A stretch of DNA of 64,000 bases from SVEL01 sp045126475 (GTDB taxonomy: Bacteria > Bacillota > Clostridia > Lachnospirales > Lachnospiraceae). Below are positions 51,313 to 60,019 of the stretch, piece after piece (position 1 is the stretch's first letter; the number at the start of each line of letters is the position of its first letter). The notes under the pieces were generated by a model. That model saw only the letters and a list, made by a program, of their open reading frames with translations, did no database searches and was not told where the DNA came from. The stretch is taken from contig JBGVOL010000067.1 of the NCBI GenBank assembly GCA_045126475.1, positions 20,530 to 84,529 of the forward strand, read 5' to 3'. The translations under genes were made by a program, and so were the position numbers.

Positions 51313-52323
51313 ATGGTAAAACGAGATAGGTTAGAATATTCTAATTTGAGAACTAGATTAGAAGAAGCGGTTCCATTGCCCGCACCATTTGTTGTTTTTT
51401 TAGATCCATGTGGTGCCTGCAATTTTTTTTGTAAGTTTTGTCCATGCAATAATAGCGATTTCATGAGAGAACAGAGGCATGAAAAAATGTCCATGGAATT
51501 ATTCTATAAAATTCTTAATGACCTTGAAGAATTCACTGAAAAGGTAAAAGTTATAAATTTGTATGGATTTGGAGAGCCACTGTTACATCCTCAATATATT
51601 GAAATGATAAAAGAGATAAAGGATAGAAATATTTGTCGAGAACTTAGGTGTACTACAAACGGATTTCTTTTATCGGAGCAAATGAACAAAAAACTAGTAG
51701 AGGCAGGAATTGATATGGTTAGAATATCGGTAGAGGCTCTAAATAGTAAAGATTATTTAGACATTTGTAATGTGAAGATAGATTTTGAACAATTTGTCAG
51801 AAACATAAAAAATTTGTATGAAATAAGCAGAGGAACAAGTACAAAGGTTTCTGTTAAAATTTTAAATGTTGCTCTTAAAGATGACAATGATGCCAACAGA
51901 TTTTATGATATTTTTGAACCTATATCAGATTATACATATATTCAGGATACTACACAGGCATGGTCTGAGTTTGATGCCTATGTACCTGAGAATAATTATA
52001 GTGCAGGTAACATTGGAGATATGAAAGATGAGGACAAAATATGCTCGTTTGCTTTAACTAATATGGCCATTCATTCAAATGGAAGTGTGGGTGTATGTCC
52101 TCAAGATTGGAAATTTGCAACCGAATATGGAAGTGTTAAAAACACATCGCTTAAAGATTTATGGGATTCAAATAAGCTTTTGGGATTTAGAGTTGCACAT
52201 TTAAGTGGAAATAGGAGAAAAATTCCATATTGCAAAGATTGTGATGTTTGCGTGTCTAATGATGATGTAAGAAAAAGTGCAGACATAATAATTAAAAGAT
52301 TAAAAGATAATAAAAATAGGTGA
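51313..52323 (+). CDS. Radical SAM/SPASM enzyme without the extra module
   Basis: 336 residues. Radical SAM motif CNFFCKFC (C36, C40, C43), strand-typical GEPLLHP and a C-terminal SPASM-like region (VCPQDW and CKDCDVC, about 260-315) that would bind auxiliary Fe-S clusters. It lacks the Rossmann module found in the other two radical SAM proteins here. AGGAGG precedes the ATG. It ends inside the ribosome binding site of the next gene. Confidence 0.88.
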   Translation: MVKRDRLEYSNLRTRLEEAVPLPAPFVVFLDPCGACNFFCKFCPCNNSDFMREQRHEKMSMELFYKILNDLEEFTEKVKVINLYGFGEPLLHPQYIEMIKEIKDRNICRELRCTTNGFLLSEQMNKKLVEAGIDMVRISVEALNSKDYLDICNVKIDFEQFVRNIKNLYEISRGTSTKVSVKILNVALKDDNDANRFYDIFEPISDYTYIQDTTQAWSEFDAYVPENNYSAGNIGDMKDEDKICSFALTNMAIHSNGSVGVCPQDWKFATEYGSVKNTSLKDLWDSNKLLGFRVAHLSGNRRKIPYCKDCDVCVSNDDVRKSADIIIKRLKDNKNR

Positions 52324-52328
52324 AGTGT

Positions 52329-53177
52329 ATGACAGCATTTGAACAGATGACGAAGATAATCGAAAGGCTAATACAAGATGGCTGCAAAAATTTTATTATT
52401 TACCCATATGGTATACCAGGTAAAGCTGTGCATAGAATTCTTATTGAAAAGTATGGTATAGAGCCGGTAGCAATTATTGATGAAAAAAAAGCAACGGATG
52501 ATGGTAAAATATGTAAATCAGAGCATCTTGATAGTATTGATGGAGGGGTAGTTCTTGTAGCAACAAAAAATCCTGAATGTTTGAAAGAAATTAAAGAAAA
52601 AGTAAAGGAAAAAGGTCAACGGTTCAGAGTTGAAGATGTATTACCTGTCGAGGTTGGCAGACATACATGGGGGGAAGGTATATTACCAGAATGCTCTGGA
52701 TTTACAATAGAGAGAATAGGTTCTTTTTGTAGTTTCGCTAAGGGTTCGTGTGTAGTTGGAAATCATCAGATTGATACTGTATCCTCTAGTGCTTTATTCA
52801 ATGGAATTAATTTAGATGGTGCAGATATTTTTAAGGAAAAGTGTGAAAATGTAAAACTTGGGGATATGACAGACGTAAAGAGATGTATCATAGGAAATGA
52901 TGTTTGGCTTGGACGCAATGTAATTGTGTGCAATGGTGCAATAATAGGAGATGGAGTTGTGGCGGCGGCAGGAGCTGTTATAACGAAAGATGTTCCGGAC
53001 TATGCGATTGTAGGCGGGGTTCCGGCGAAAATCATAAAGTATAGATATTCAGAAGAACAGATAAAAAAGTTGAAGAAAATAAAATGGTGGGATTGGAGCG
53101 ATGAAAAGATTGTAGATAATTTTGAAGATTTTCATAATATAGAACGATTTTTAGATAAGCATTACCGAGATGAATAA
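52329..53177 (+). CDS. Acetyltransferase (left-handed beta-helix) with N-terminal Rossmann-like module
   Basis: 282 residues from ATG 52329, which follows AGGTGA; a GTG 9 bases earlier is less likely. Residues about 20-100 are the shared module (FIIYPYGIPGKAV at 22-34, AIIDEKKATDDG). The rest is a hexapeptide-repeat acyltransferase of the CatB/PglD type: IGSFCSFAKGSCVVGNHQ, IGNDVWLGRNVIVCNGAIIG and GVPAKIIKYRYS. Known pglD-like enzymes pair the same two parts. It probably acetylates an amino sugar. Confidence 0.87.
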   Translation: MTAFEQMTKIIERLIQDGCKNFIIYPYGIPGKAVHRILIEKYGIEPVAIIDEKKATDDGKICKSEHLDSIDGGVVLVATKNPECLKEIKEKVKEKGQRFRVEDVLPVEVGRHTWGEGILPECSGFTIERIGSFCSFAKGSCVVGNHQIDTVSSSALFNGINLDGADIFKEKCENVKLGDMTDVKRCIIGNDVWLGRNVIVCNGAIIGDGVVAAAGAVITKDVPDYAIVGGVPAKIIKYRYSEEQIKKLKKIKWWDWSDEKIVDNFEDFHNIERFLDKHYRDE

Positions 53178-53204
53178 AAAGTACATATGAAAGGAAAATA
53201 AAAA

Positions 53205-54302
53205 ATGAATATATTTGGAGAGCCTAGAACAAAGGCAGATATAATAAAACATGAGAAGTTGTTTTTGTGGGGAGCAGGATTTGCCTGCACAATGACGGTA
53301 AATTGTTTTGGAAAAGAGAAAGTTAACGGAATATTTGATAATGATGAGAGGAAATGGGGCGAAAAGCTCTGTGGTATTGACATAATATCACCACAAAAAT
53401 TAGAAGAATATAAAAATGATGATTATGTAATAGTAATTTCAACTAATGGATACGAATATGAGATAGCAGAAGGTATAAAAGAAAAATGGAATGTTCCACA
53501 GGATAGGATTTACTGCAATTCAAACGATATACTTGAGGAATGTAGATATTTACCAAGGATTATAGAAGAAAATATGGATAGGATATTTGCGGTAAAGGAG
53601 ATGCTGGCAGATAATGATTCAAAAGAATTTTATATGAATTTTATAAAAGCGTGTTATAACAGAAATCCGTTTTTGTTTAGGGATAACAAAAGTGCAGTTG
53701 ATGCTTACGAATACGCTACTGATATGGCATCTGTTGGACTGAAAGGTGGAGAAACAATTCTTGATTGTGGTGCATTCATTGGAGATACAGCAAGATTATT
53801 TATGGGCAAGACAAAAAATAATTGTAAAATATATTGTTTTGAACCTGTTGTAGAAAATTGTAAAGAGATGGAGAAGTGGATAAAAGAAGAAAAGATAGAT
53901 AATGTTTTTGTGCACAATGTAGGTGTGGGGGAGAAAAAACATAAAGACTATGTTTACTCCAATGAGGAAGTTACAACTATGGGTGCAGTGGGGGATAACA
54001 GATTTAGAGCAGACAATCCGGTTGTAAATGAAATACTGGTAGATACTATTGATAATTTGGCAGAAGGAATAGCGGTCGACTATATAAAAATGGATATTGA
54101 GGGAGCTGAAATGGCAGCAATAAGAGGTGGAAAAAACACTATACTAAAAAATAAACCACAAATGCTAATTAGTGGATATCACAGAATAGCGGATATGTGG
54201 GAGATTCCAGAATATGTTATTGGATTATGCAGTGAGTACAAGATATTTTTAGGTCATCAGCCACACGCACCGTTTGAGCCGGAGTTTATGTTTGTAAGAT
54301 AG
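53205..54302 (+). CDS. FkbM-type methyltransferase with N-terminal Rossmann-like module (second)
   Basis: 365 residues. Shared module at about 18-95 (LFLWGAGFACTM at 19-30, GIFDNDERKWGEKLCG, YVIVISTNGYE). FkbM domain from about 180, with ILDCGAFIGDTARLF (185-199), CFEPVVENC, and KMDIEGAEMAAIRGG. Same architecture as the 50125 gene but only moderately similar in sequence, so they probably methylate different positions. AAAGGA precedes the ATG. Confidence 0.88.
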   Translation: MNIFGEPRTKADIIKHEKLFLWGAGFACTMTVNCFGKEKVNGIFDNDERKWGEKLCGIDIISPQKLEEYKNDDYVIVISTNGYEYEIAEGIKEKWNVPQDRIYCNSNDILEECRYLPRIIEENMDRIFAVKEMLADNDSKEFYMNFIKACYNRNPFLFRDNKSAVDAYEYATDMASVGLKGGETILDCGAFIGDTARLFMGKTKNNCKIYCFEPVVENCKEMEKWIKEEKIDNVFVHNVGVGEKKHKDYVYSNEEVTTMGAVGDNRFRADNPVVNEILVDTIDNLAEGIAVDYIKMDIEGAEMAAIRGGKNTILKNKPQMLISGYHRIADMWEIPEYVIGLCSEYKIFLGHQPHAPFEPEFMFVR

Positions 54303-54312
54303 GAGAATACGT

Positions 54313-55383
54313 ATGAAAAAAATGGGAATAGCGACGTTATACTTTTACAATAATTTTGGCTCAGTACTTCAGGCGTATGCTCTGAAAAATGTTTTAGAAG
54401 GAATGAACGTGGACGTTGAGTTTTTGCCGTATAAGCCGGCTATTCCTAATGTGAAGTATTTTCAAGATACGAAGCTTCAGAAAAAGTATTTTGAGAAAGG
54501 TCAGAAATTTGATGCGTTTAGGAATAAAATTTTAAATATAAAGGATGGAGATATTCGTGAGTCAAATTTACTAAACAAGGAGTTAGATGGCTACATAGTA
54601 GGAAGCGATATAGTATGGGGAAGGGAATTTTCAAACTTGGATCCTGTTTATTTCTTGGATTTTGTTGATAAAGGTAAAGTACGTGCAACGTATGCTGCAA
54701 GTATGATTTTTAATAGTAATGGATTGCCAGAAAATGATGCAATATACGAAAAATATATACCAAAGTTTGATTACTTATCTGTTAGGGAACAATCAAGTGT
54801 TCCATACATTCAAAAACTTACAGAAAAGAAAGTATATACTGTGTTGGATCCTACACTTCTACTTAATAGTAGTCAGTATGATTCTATAGCTGATTGCACG
54901 TGCGGCAGAGAACAAAAATCGCCATATCTTTTATCGTATTTTTTAACACATGATCCTGCGGTAGTAGATTACACAAATATGATTGCAAAAAAGTTAGGCT
55001 TAAGGGTAGTTCATTTTTTTGCGGATTATCCTAAAAGGGTGTTTGATGAAAATGCAGGGGATTTCACTTTTGTAGGACCATCAGAATTTTTGGGTTTGGT
55101 AAAAAATGCCGCGTGTATTTTTACAAATTCATTCCATGGAACATGTTTCTCAATTATATATCGTAAACCCTTTTATACATATACAGCAAAGAGGAGTTTG
55201 TTATCTAGAGTTGATAATATGGCGGAAAGATTAGATATAAAAGCACGTTGCTTTACAGATTTTAGGGATTTGAATAAGGTTACATTGGATATTGATTACA
55301 CAGAGGTAGAAAGAAGAATTGAAGTTGAAAAGAAATACTCTTTGGAATATTTAAGAAGTGTTGTGGAGGGGTTGTATGTATAA
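54313..55383 (+). CDS. Polysaccharide pyruvyl transferase family protein
   Basis: 356 residues. The family adds ketal pyruvate from phosphoenolpyruvate to sugars, giving the glycan a negative charge. Opening motif ATLYFYNNFGSVLQAYAL (about 7-24), VGSDIVWG (about 99-106) and the late TNSFHGTCFSIIY (about 275-287) are the standard signatures. Gene starts 10 bases after the second FkbM gene with an AGGAG site, and overlaps the next gene by 8 bases. Confidence 0.88.
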   Translation: MKKMGIATLYFYNNFGSVLQAYALKNVLEGMNVDVEFLPYKPAIPNVKYFQDTKLQKKYFEKGQKFDAFRNKILNIKDGDIRESNLLNKELDGYIVGSDIVWGREFSNLDPVYFLDFVDKGKVRATYAASMIFNSNGLPENDAIYEKYIPKFDYLSVREQSSVPYIQKLTEKKVYTVLDPTLLLNSSQYDSIADCTCGREQKSPYLLSYFLTHDPAVVDYTNMIAKKLGLRVVHFFADYPKRVFDENAGDFTFVGPSEFLGLVKNAACIFTNSFHGTCFSIIYRKPFYTYTAKRSLLSRVDNMAERLDIKARCFTDFRDLNKVTLDIDYTEVERRIEVEKKYSLEYLRSVVEGLYV

Positions 55384-55780
55384 TGGAGTTTATGATCAAG
55401 AGCAGTTTGCCTATATGTATGATACTTTAACAAAGTGGTTAAATGTAAAGATAAATAAAGGATCATTGGGAAAATGTCTTATAAATAAAAACATTAATAA
55501 GATATATATATATGGTTTGGGTAATATAGGAAAAATGGCTTATGATGATATAGTCACCGAACAGGTTGAGGTAAAGTCGTTTGTTGATAAGAAATATAAA
55601 AAATACGTAGATGGATATAAGGGAATTCAAGTTATTGGAATCGAAAAATTAGGAGAACTGGATGAGGATACATATATCCTTGTGACGCCAGAGTATTATT
55701 TTAACGATATACTAAATGATTTAAGGGAAGGGGGAATACCATTGGATAAAATAATTACAATACCAATGGTAATTGTCTGA
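55376..55780 (+). CDS. Stand-alone Rossmann-like module protein
   Basis: 134 residues from ATG 55376, after GGAGGGG. It consists almost only of the module seen as an N-terminal domain elsewhere in the cluster (KIYIYGLGNIGKMAYDD at 42-58, SFVDKKYKKYVDG, YILVTPEYYFNDIL). No catalytic residues are evident. It could be a regulatory or docking partner for the fused enzymes. It overlaps both neighbours, by 8 bases and 1 base. Confidence 0.72.
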   Translation: MYNGVYDQEQFAYMYDTLTKWLNVKINKGSLGKCLINKNINKIYIYGLGNIGKMAYDDIVTEQVEVKSFVDKKYKKYVDGYKGIQVIGIEKLGELDEDTYILVTPEYYFNDILNDLREGGIPLDKIITIPMVIV

Positions 55781-57120
55781 TGAGAGATATTACATTAAAA
55801 GAATTTATGGAAAAGATACAATCTGAAAACAAGAAGATTGTATGTTTTGGAACAGGTCTTATGCTGGAAGATGCAATGAGGAATAAAGATATTCTTGAAA
55901 GAATAGTTTATCTTGTAGATAATAATAGAGAAAAACAGGGAAGAAATCTGTTGGTTTTTGGAAGAGAATATAGCGTGTATTCGCCGGAGGAAATTGTTGA
56001 GAGATTAGATGAACAAACCGTGATTCTAATAACATCGGGGTATTACAAAGAGATATTAAATCAGTTGGAAACAATGAATGGAATTGATAATACAGAAATT
56101 TATTCCTATCCTGAAATACGTGTGAATTTAAAAAAAGGGAGCGAAGAGTTTTTTGAAAAAAGAATTCTTGATGAATGCTTAAAAGAGTATGATGAATTAC
56201 TGGTACAGTTTGGAATAGATAAAGATAAAAAAAACAGGCTTATAGAAGAGAAAAAGAAATATATATTAGGTTCAAGTGTATCAGAACGCCCAGTTGTACT
56301 TCCGAGAATAATGATTATGCCTACAACAAAGTGTAATCTTAGGTGTAAAGGATGTTCGTCGCTTCTTCCTTTATTCGATAAACCATGTGATGTTGAAATA
56401 GATAAAATAATCACTGATTTAAACAGTTTTTTTGCGGCTATTGATCAATGTATAAGGATTACTATCGGGGGTGAGCCTTTTTTATATCCTCGTTTAAAGG
56501 AGGTTCTGGAATATCTTATAGATGAACAGAAGGTGCTTGGCATTATTATGATTACAAATAGTACCATTTTGCCCAAAACTGAGATAATTGAACTAATGAA
56601 GAATAAAAAGGTAATGGTTGAGGTAAGTGATTATGGTCATCTTGAGAAAATGAGTCGGCTCATTACTTTGTTGGAAAAAAATGATGTTTATTTTAAAGTT
56701 TTGACAGAGCAGAAATGGACAGACATGGGAGGCGTGCAGTATAGAAATAGAACACAAGAGGAACTGAGATTTTCATATTTAAATTGTGAACAAAGTAGAA
56801 TAATTAAAGGCGTGCACGATGGAAAGTTTTTTACGTGTGCAAGATGCGCCAGAATGCTTGCATTAGGAGTATTTAAATCCGAGAGAGATTATTTTGATTT
56901 GAGTGACGATTCTGAATATATAAGAGGAAGAATAAAAGAAATGTACAGTTATGATTATGCTGATGCCTGCAATTATTGTGATTTGGGAAGTTTGCCGACG
57001 AAGGTTATTGATGCAGGTGTACAACTTAATGGTAGTATAGAAAAGTCAGCATACACTATTGTGAATAGAGAAGAATATGAAAGGTTAAAAAGTGAATCGG
57101 TATTAAGAGGAAGACAATAA
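55780..57120 (+). CDS. Radical SAM enzyme with N-terminal Rossmann-like module (second)
   Basis: 446 residues. Shared module at about 17-100 (KIVCFGTGLMLEDAM at 19-33, YLVDNNREKQG). A helical linker follows, then the radical SAM motif CNLRCKGC (C185, C189, C192), with GGEPFLYPRL and C-terminal Cys sets (CARCARM, ACNYCDLG). Its first base is the last base of the previous stop codon, so translation is coupled. It is a third radical SAM enzyme in one cluster, and the reaction is not assigned. Confidence 0.85.
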   Translation: MRDITLKEFMEKIQSENKKIVCFGTGLMLEDAMRNKDILERIVYLVDNNREKQGRNLLVFGREYSVYSPEEIVERLDEQTVILITSGYYKEILNQLETMNGIDNTEIYSYPEIRVNLKKGSEEFFEKRILDECLKEYDELLVQFGIDKDKKNRLIEEKKKYILGSSVSERPVVLPRIMIMPTTKCNLRCKGCSSLLPLFDKPCDVEIDKIITDLNSFFAAIDQCIRITIGGEPFLYPRLKEVLEYLIDEQKVLGIIMITNSTILPKTEIIELMKNKKVMVEVSDYGHLEKMSRLITLLEKNDVYFKVLTEQKWTDMGGVQYRNRTQEELRFSYLNCEQSRIIKGVHDGKFFTCARCARMLALGVFKSERDYFDLSDDSEYIRGRIKEMYSYDYADACNYCDLGSLPTKVIDAGVQLNGSIEKSAYTIVNREEYERLKSESVLRGRQ

Positions 57121-57122
57121 AT

Positions 57123-59267
57123 ATGAATAATATGTCGTATTATAGTGCTGAACAGAAGCAGGTAATTGAACTGTTTAGAAATGGATTAAAAAAATATATT
57201 GATAAAAATATAGTTCTATATGGTATTGGAAGGAATACAGATGCTATTGTTGGAGAGGTAAAAGAATATAACATAATGGGGTTAATGGATGTTTCTTCTA
57301 CAGGACAAACTGTTTATGGAATGAAAGTCTTGGATGAGAGTGAGGTTATTAAATTAAAAGCAATCGTGGTTATAGTTGCAAGAGATTCAGTAATACCAAT
57401 AATTTATAGCAGAATTAAGCATTTGAAAGAAAATGGAATCATTATAGTTGACTATGCAGGTAGATGTATAAATGAGTCGGAGAAATATGAGAATGATTTT
57501 CTAGAATATTGGAGTATTACAGAAGACGACCTTTTAAAAGAAATCGATAAGCATAAGGTGATTTCCTTTGATTTGTTTGATACACTTATAATGAGAAAGA
57601 TTCTTAATCCGGATAATGTTTTTGAATTGGTAGAGAGAGTATTGCCTTTTGATGAAAATAAAAAAAGGGGGTTTTCTAAAATACGTCGAAAAACGGGAAA
57701 AGAATTAAGAGGGTGTCCTGACATAAATGAAATTTATAAAGAAATGGAAAAGTATGGGTTTGACACAAAAATACTTGAAGAAGGAAAGAAAATAGAAATA
57801 GATATAGAAAAAAAAATGCTTTGTCAAAGGAAAAAGATGGTTGAAATATTTGAGTATGCAGTTAATACAGGAAAACAAGTATATATTGTTTCAGATATGT
57901 ACTTGAATAAGAGTATTATTGAGAATATAGTGAATTCGTTAGGAATAACAGGATATTTGAACATTCTTGTTTCTTGCGAATATGGCAAAAGTAAGGAAAG
58001 TGGAGAATTATATAGGGAGTTAAAAAAGGAATCAGGTAGTGGACAAATACTTCATATTGGTGACAATAGAATTGTCGATGGAGAATTGGCAGAAAAGGAG
58101 GGGATAGATTCATTTTTGATTTATAGTGCATATGATATTTTTATGGCATCTTCGATGAATAAATTGCTAGTTGATATAAACAGTTTGGAAGAAAAGATAA
58201 TATTGGGATTGCTGGCAGAGAACTTATTTAACAATCCATTTGTACTTTCTGATAGTAAGGGTAAAGTATGTATTAATGATTTTAAACTATTTGGAAAAGC
58301 AATTATTGGTCCAATTATGGGGGAGTTCGTACATTGGCTTGTTTGTCAGGTAAATGAAAGTAAACAAGATGAGCTTTTGCTACCATCAAGAGATGGATAT
58401 CTTATAAAAGTGTTGTTAGATAGTTTAAAATGTAAAAAAAACTTTTCATATAGTTATTTTAAAAGCTCCAGACGAACGGTGTCAGTGGCAGCTACAAAAA
58501 ACATGGCAGATATATTAGGATTACTAGAAAGAAAATACAATGGCACTTATGGAGATTTTCTTTATGACAGATTTGGCGTAGAACCATGTAGAGATGATGA
58601 TATGAGAAATAAAATTATTGTGTGGGACAGGGACTATAGCAGCGTCAAAAAATATATATTGTCTTATGCAGAAAGTATATTAAAAAATGCTAGTAAGGAA
58701 AGAGATAATTATAATAAATATTTAAAGAAAAATAATATTATGCATGGAAGGTCATACGCTATATTTGATTTTATTGCTGGCGGAACGGTACAGCATTATT
58801 TAGAAAAAATTATTGGAAATAGGCTTGAGGGCTTTTATTTTGCAACAATGAATCTTCCTAATCGCTGGTTTGGCGTTGGAGATATAAAAAGTGCCTATGG
58901 TAATATATGTTCATATGGAGGTAAAAGCTATATAGAGAAGTATTATCTTTTACTTGAGGGTATTATGACGGATGAAAATGCTACACTTATACGTGTGGAA
59001 GATTCTGGAGAAATGGTATATGAAGAGAAAAAAAATAATAATTATAAAAATATTGCTTTGATTCAAGCAGGAATAGTAGATTATGTAAATGAACAAGATG
59101 AAATAAAACGGTTAATGGATGATTGGAAATTGTCATTCGAAATGTCTGATAAAATATTTGGGCAGATATTTGAAAACGGATGCGTTGTCAGTGAGGATAT
59201 TAAGAAAAGTTTTGAGAATGACGATAAATACATGGGGATAAAGACATATAGAATGTGGAGTAAGTAG
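57123..59267 (+). CDS. HAD-superfamily protein with N-terminal Rossmann-like module
   Basis: 714 residues. Shared module at about 29-95 (NIVLYGIGRNTDAIVG, GLMDVSSTG). A HAD domain begins at about 146 with ISFDLFDTL: the nucleophile position is D150 but the second Asp is shifted by one, a known variant. It continues with VSDMYLNKSI and HIGDNRIVDG. The rest (about 340-714) is an uncharacterised region with YSYFKSSRRTVSVAATKN and a C-terminal half without motifs I know. Such HAD-like proteins are common in polysaccharide clusters. Weak ribosome binding site. Confidence 0.75.
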   Translation: MNNMSYYSAEQKQVIELFRNGLKKYIDKNIVLYGIGRNTDAIVGEVKEYNIMGLMDVSSTGQTVYGMKVLDESEVIKLKAIVVIVARDSVIPIIYSRIKHLKENGIIIVDYAGRCINESEKYENDFLEYWSITEDDLLKEIDKHKVISFDLFDTLIMRKILNPDNVFELVERVLPFDENKKRGFSKIRRKTGKELRGCPDINEIYKEMEKYGFDTKILEEGKKIEIDIEKKMLCQRKKMVEIFEYAVNTGKQVYIVSDMYLNKSIIENIVNSLGITGYLNILVSCEYGKSKESGELYRELKKESGSGQILHIGDNRIVDGELAEKEGIDSFLIYSAYDIFMASSMNKLLVDINSLEEKIILGLLAENLFNNPFVLSDSKGKVCINDFKLFGKAIIGPIMGEFVHWLVCQVNESKQDELLLPSRDGYLIKVLLDSLKCKKNFSYSYFKSSRRTVSVAATKNMADILGLLERKYNGTYGDFLYDRFGVEPCRDDDMRNKIIVWDRDYSSVKKYILSYAESILKNASKERDNYNKYLKKNNIMHGRSYAIFDFIAGGTVQHYLEKIIGNRLEGFYFATMNLPNRWFGVGDIKSAYGNICSYGGKSYIEKYYLLLEGIMTDENATLIRVEDSGEMVYEEKKNNNYKNIALIQAGIVDYVNEQDEIKRLMDDWKLSFEMSDKIFGQIFENGCVVSEDIKKSFENDDKYMGIKTYRMWSK

Positions 59268-59275
59268 AGGTATAT

Positions 59276-59965
59276 ATGGAGCTTTCACTTGGAACAGATC
59301 AACTTAAAACATTTTTAAAATATCAGTTAGAGAATCATTTTCCGGATGGTTTAACAGAAAAAGGGTTTGGAGGAAAAGATATTGATCGTGCTATGGATAT
59401 GGCATTATATAGATTAGAGAAATGTTTTAGAGCAGTGATTTTACCTGCATATAGTGATGATAGGGGAAATACATTTTTTAATCATTTACATTCGGATCAA
59501 TATGCCCAGTTTTTGTATTTTTTTATGAATTCGTTATGGAAGGAATCGGAAAATAAACTAATATGCGATAAGGTTATGTTACTTTTAAGGGATTTGAATG
59601 GCATTTTTATGACATATAAGTGCGAGATGCCTGATATTTTTTTGCTATTGCACGCAGTAGGAACGGTGATAGGAAATGTTAAGTTTTCCGATTATCTTGT
59701 AATTCTTCAGAACGTAACCATAAATACTGGAGTAGATAATCTTGGCGCCCTGAAAATAGGAAAGGGTGTTACATTTTGTGCGGGATCAAAAGTTATTGGT
59801 GATGAACCGATAGGTGACAGAGTGAATGTTGGTGTAGATGCAGTTATTTATAAGACTAGAGTTGATAATGATAAAAGTGTTATCAGAGCATATGATGGTA
59901 GTATACAGATAAAAAAGAGTAATTTTTGCATGGCGCAGAGACATTTTAGAGATGAGATAGTGTAG
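59276..59965 (+). CDS. Serine-acetyltransferase-like hexapeptide acyltransferase
   Basis: 229 residues. A helical N-terminal half (about 1-110) is followed by short hexapeptide repeats (VIGNVKFSDYLVILQNVTIN, KIGKGVTFCAGSKVIG and IGDRVNVGVDAVIY, about 130-190). Layout is like CysE but without the serine-binding signature, so a sugar substrate is more likely in this setting. AGAGGT precedes the ATG, 8 bases after the HAD gene. Confidence 0.7.
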   Translation: MELSLGTDQLKTFLKYQLENHFPDGLTEKGFGGKDIDRAMDMALYRLEKCFRAVILPAYSDDRGNTFFNHLHSDQYAQFLYFFMNSLWKESENKLICDKVMLLLRDLNGIFMTYKCEMPDIFLLLHAVGTVIGNVKFSDYLVILQNVTINTGVDNLGALKIGKGVTFCAGSKVIGDEPIGDRVNVGVDAVIYKTRVDNDKSVIRAYDGSIQIKKSNFCMAQRHFRDEIV

Positions 59966-60019
59966 CATTTTGACCGGGGAATTCTTATAGAGCTAAAACT
60001 AATTATGAGGAGATGTAAT

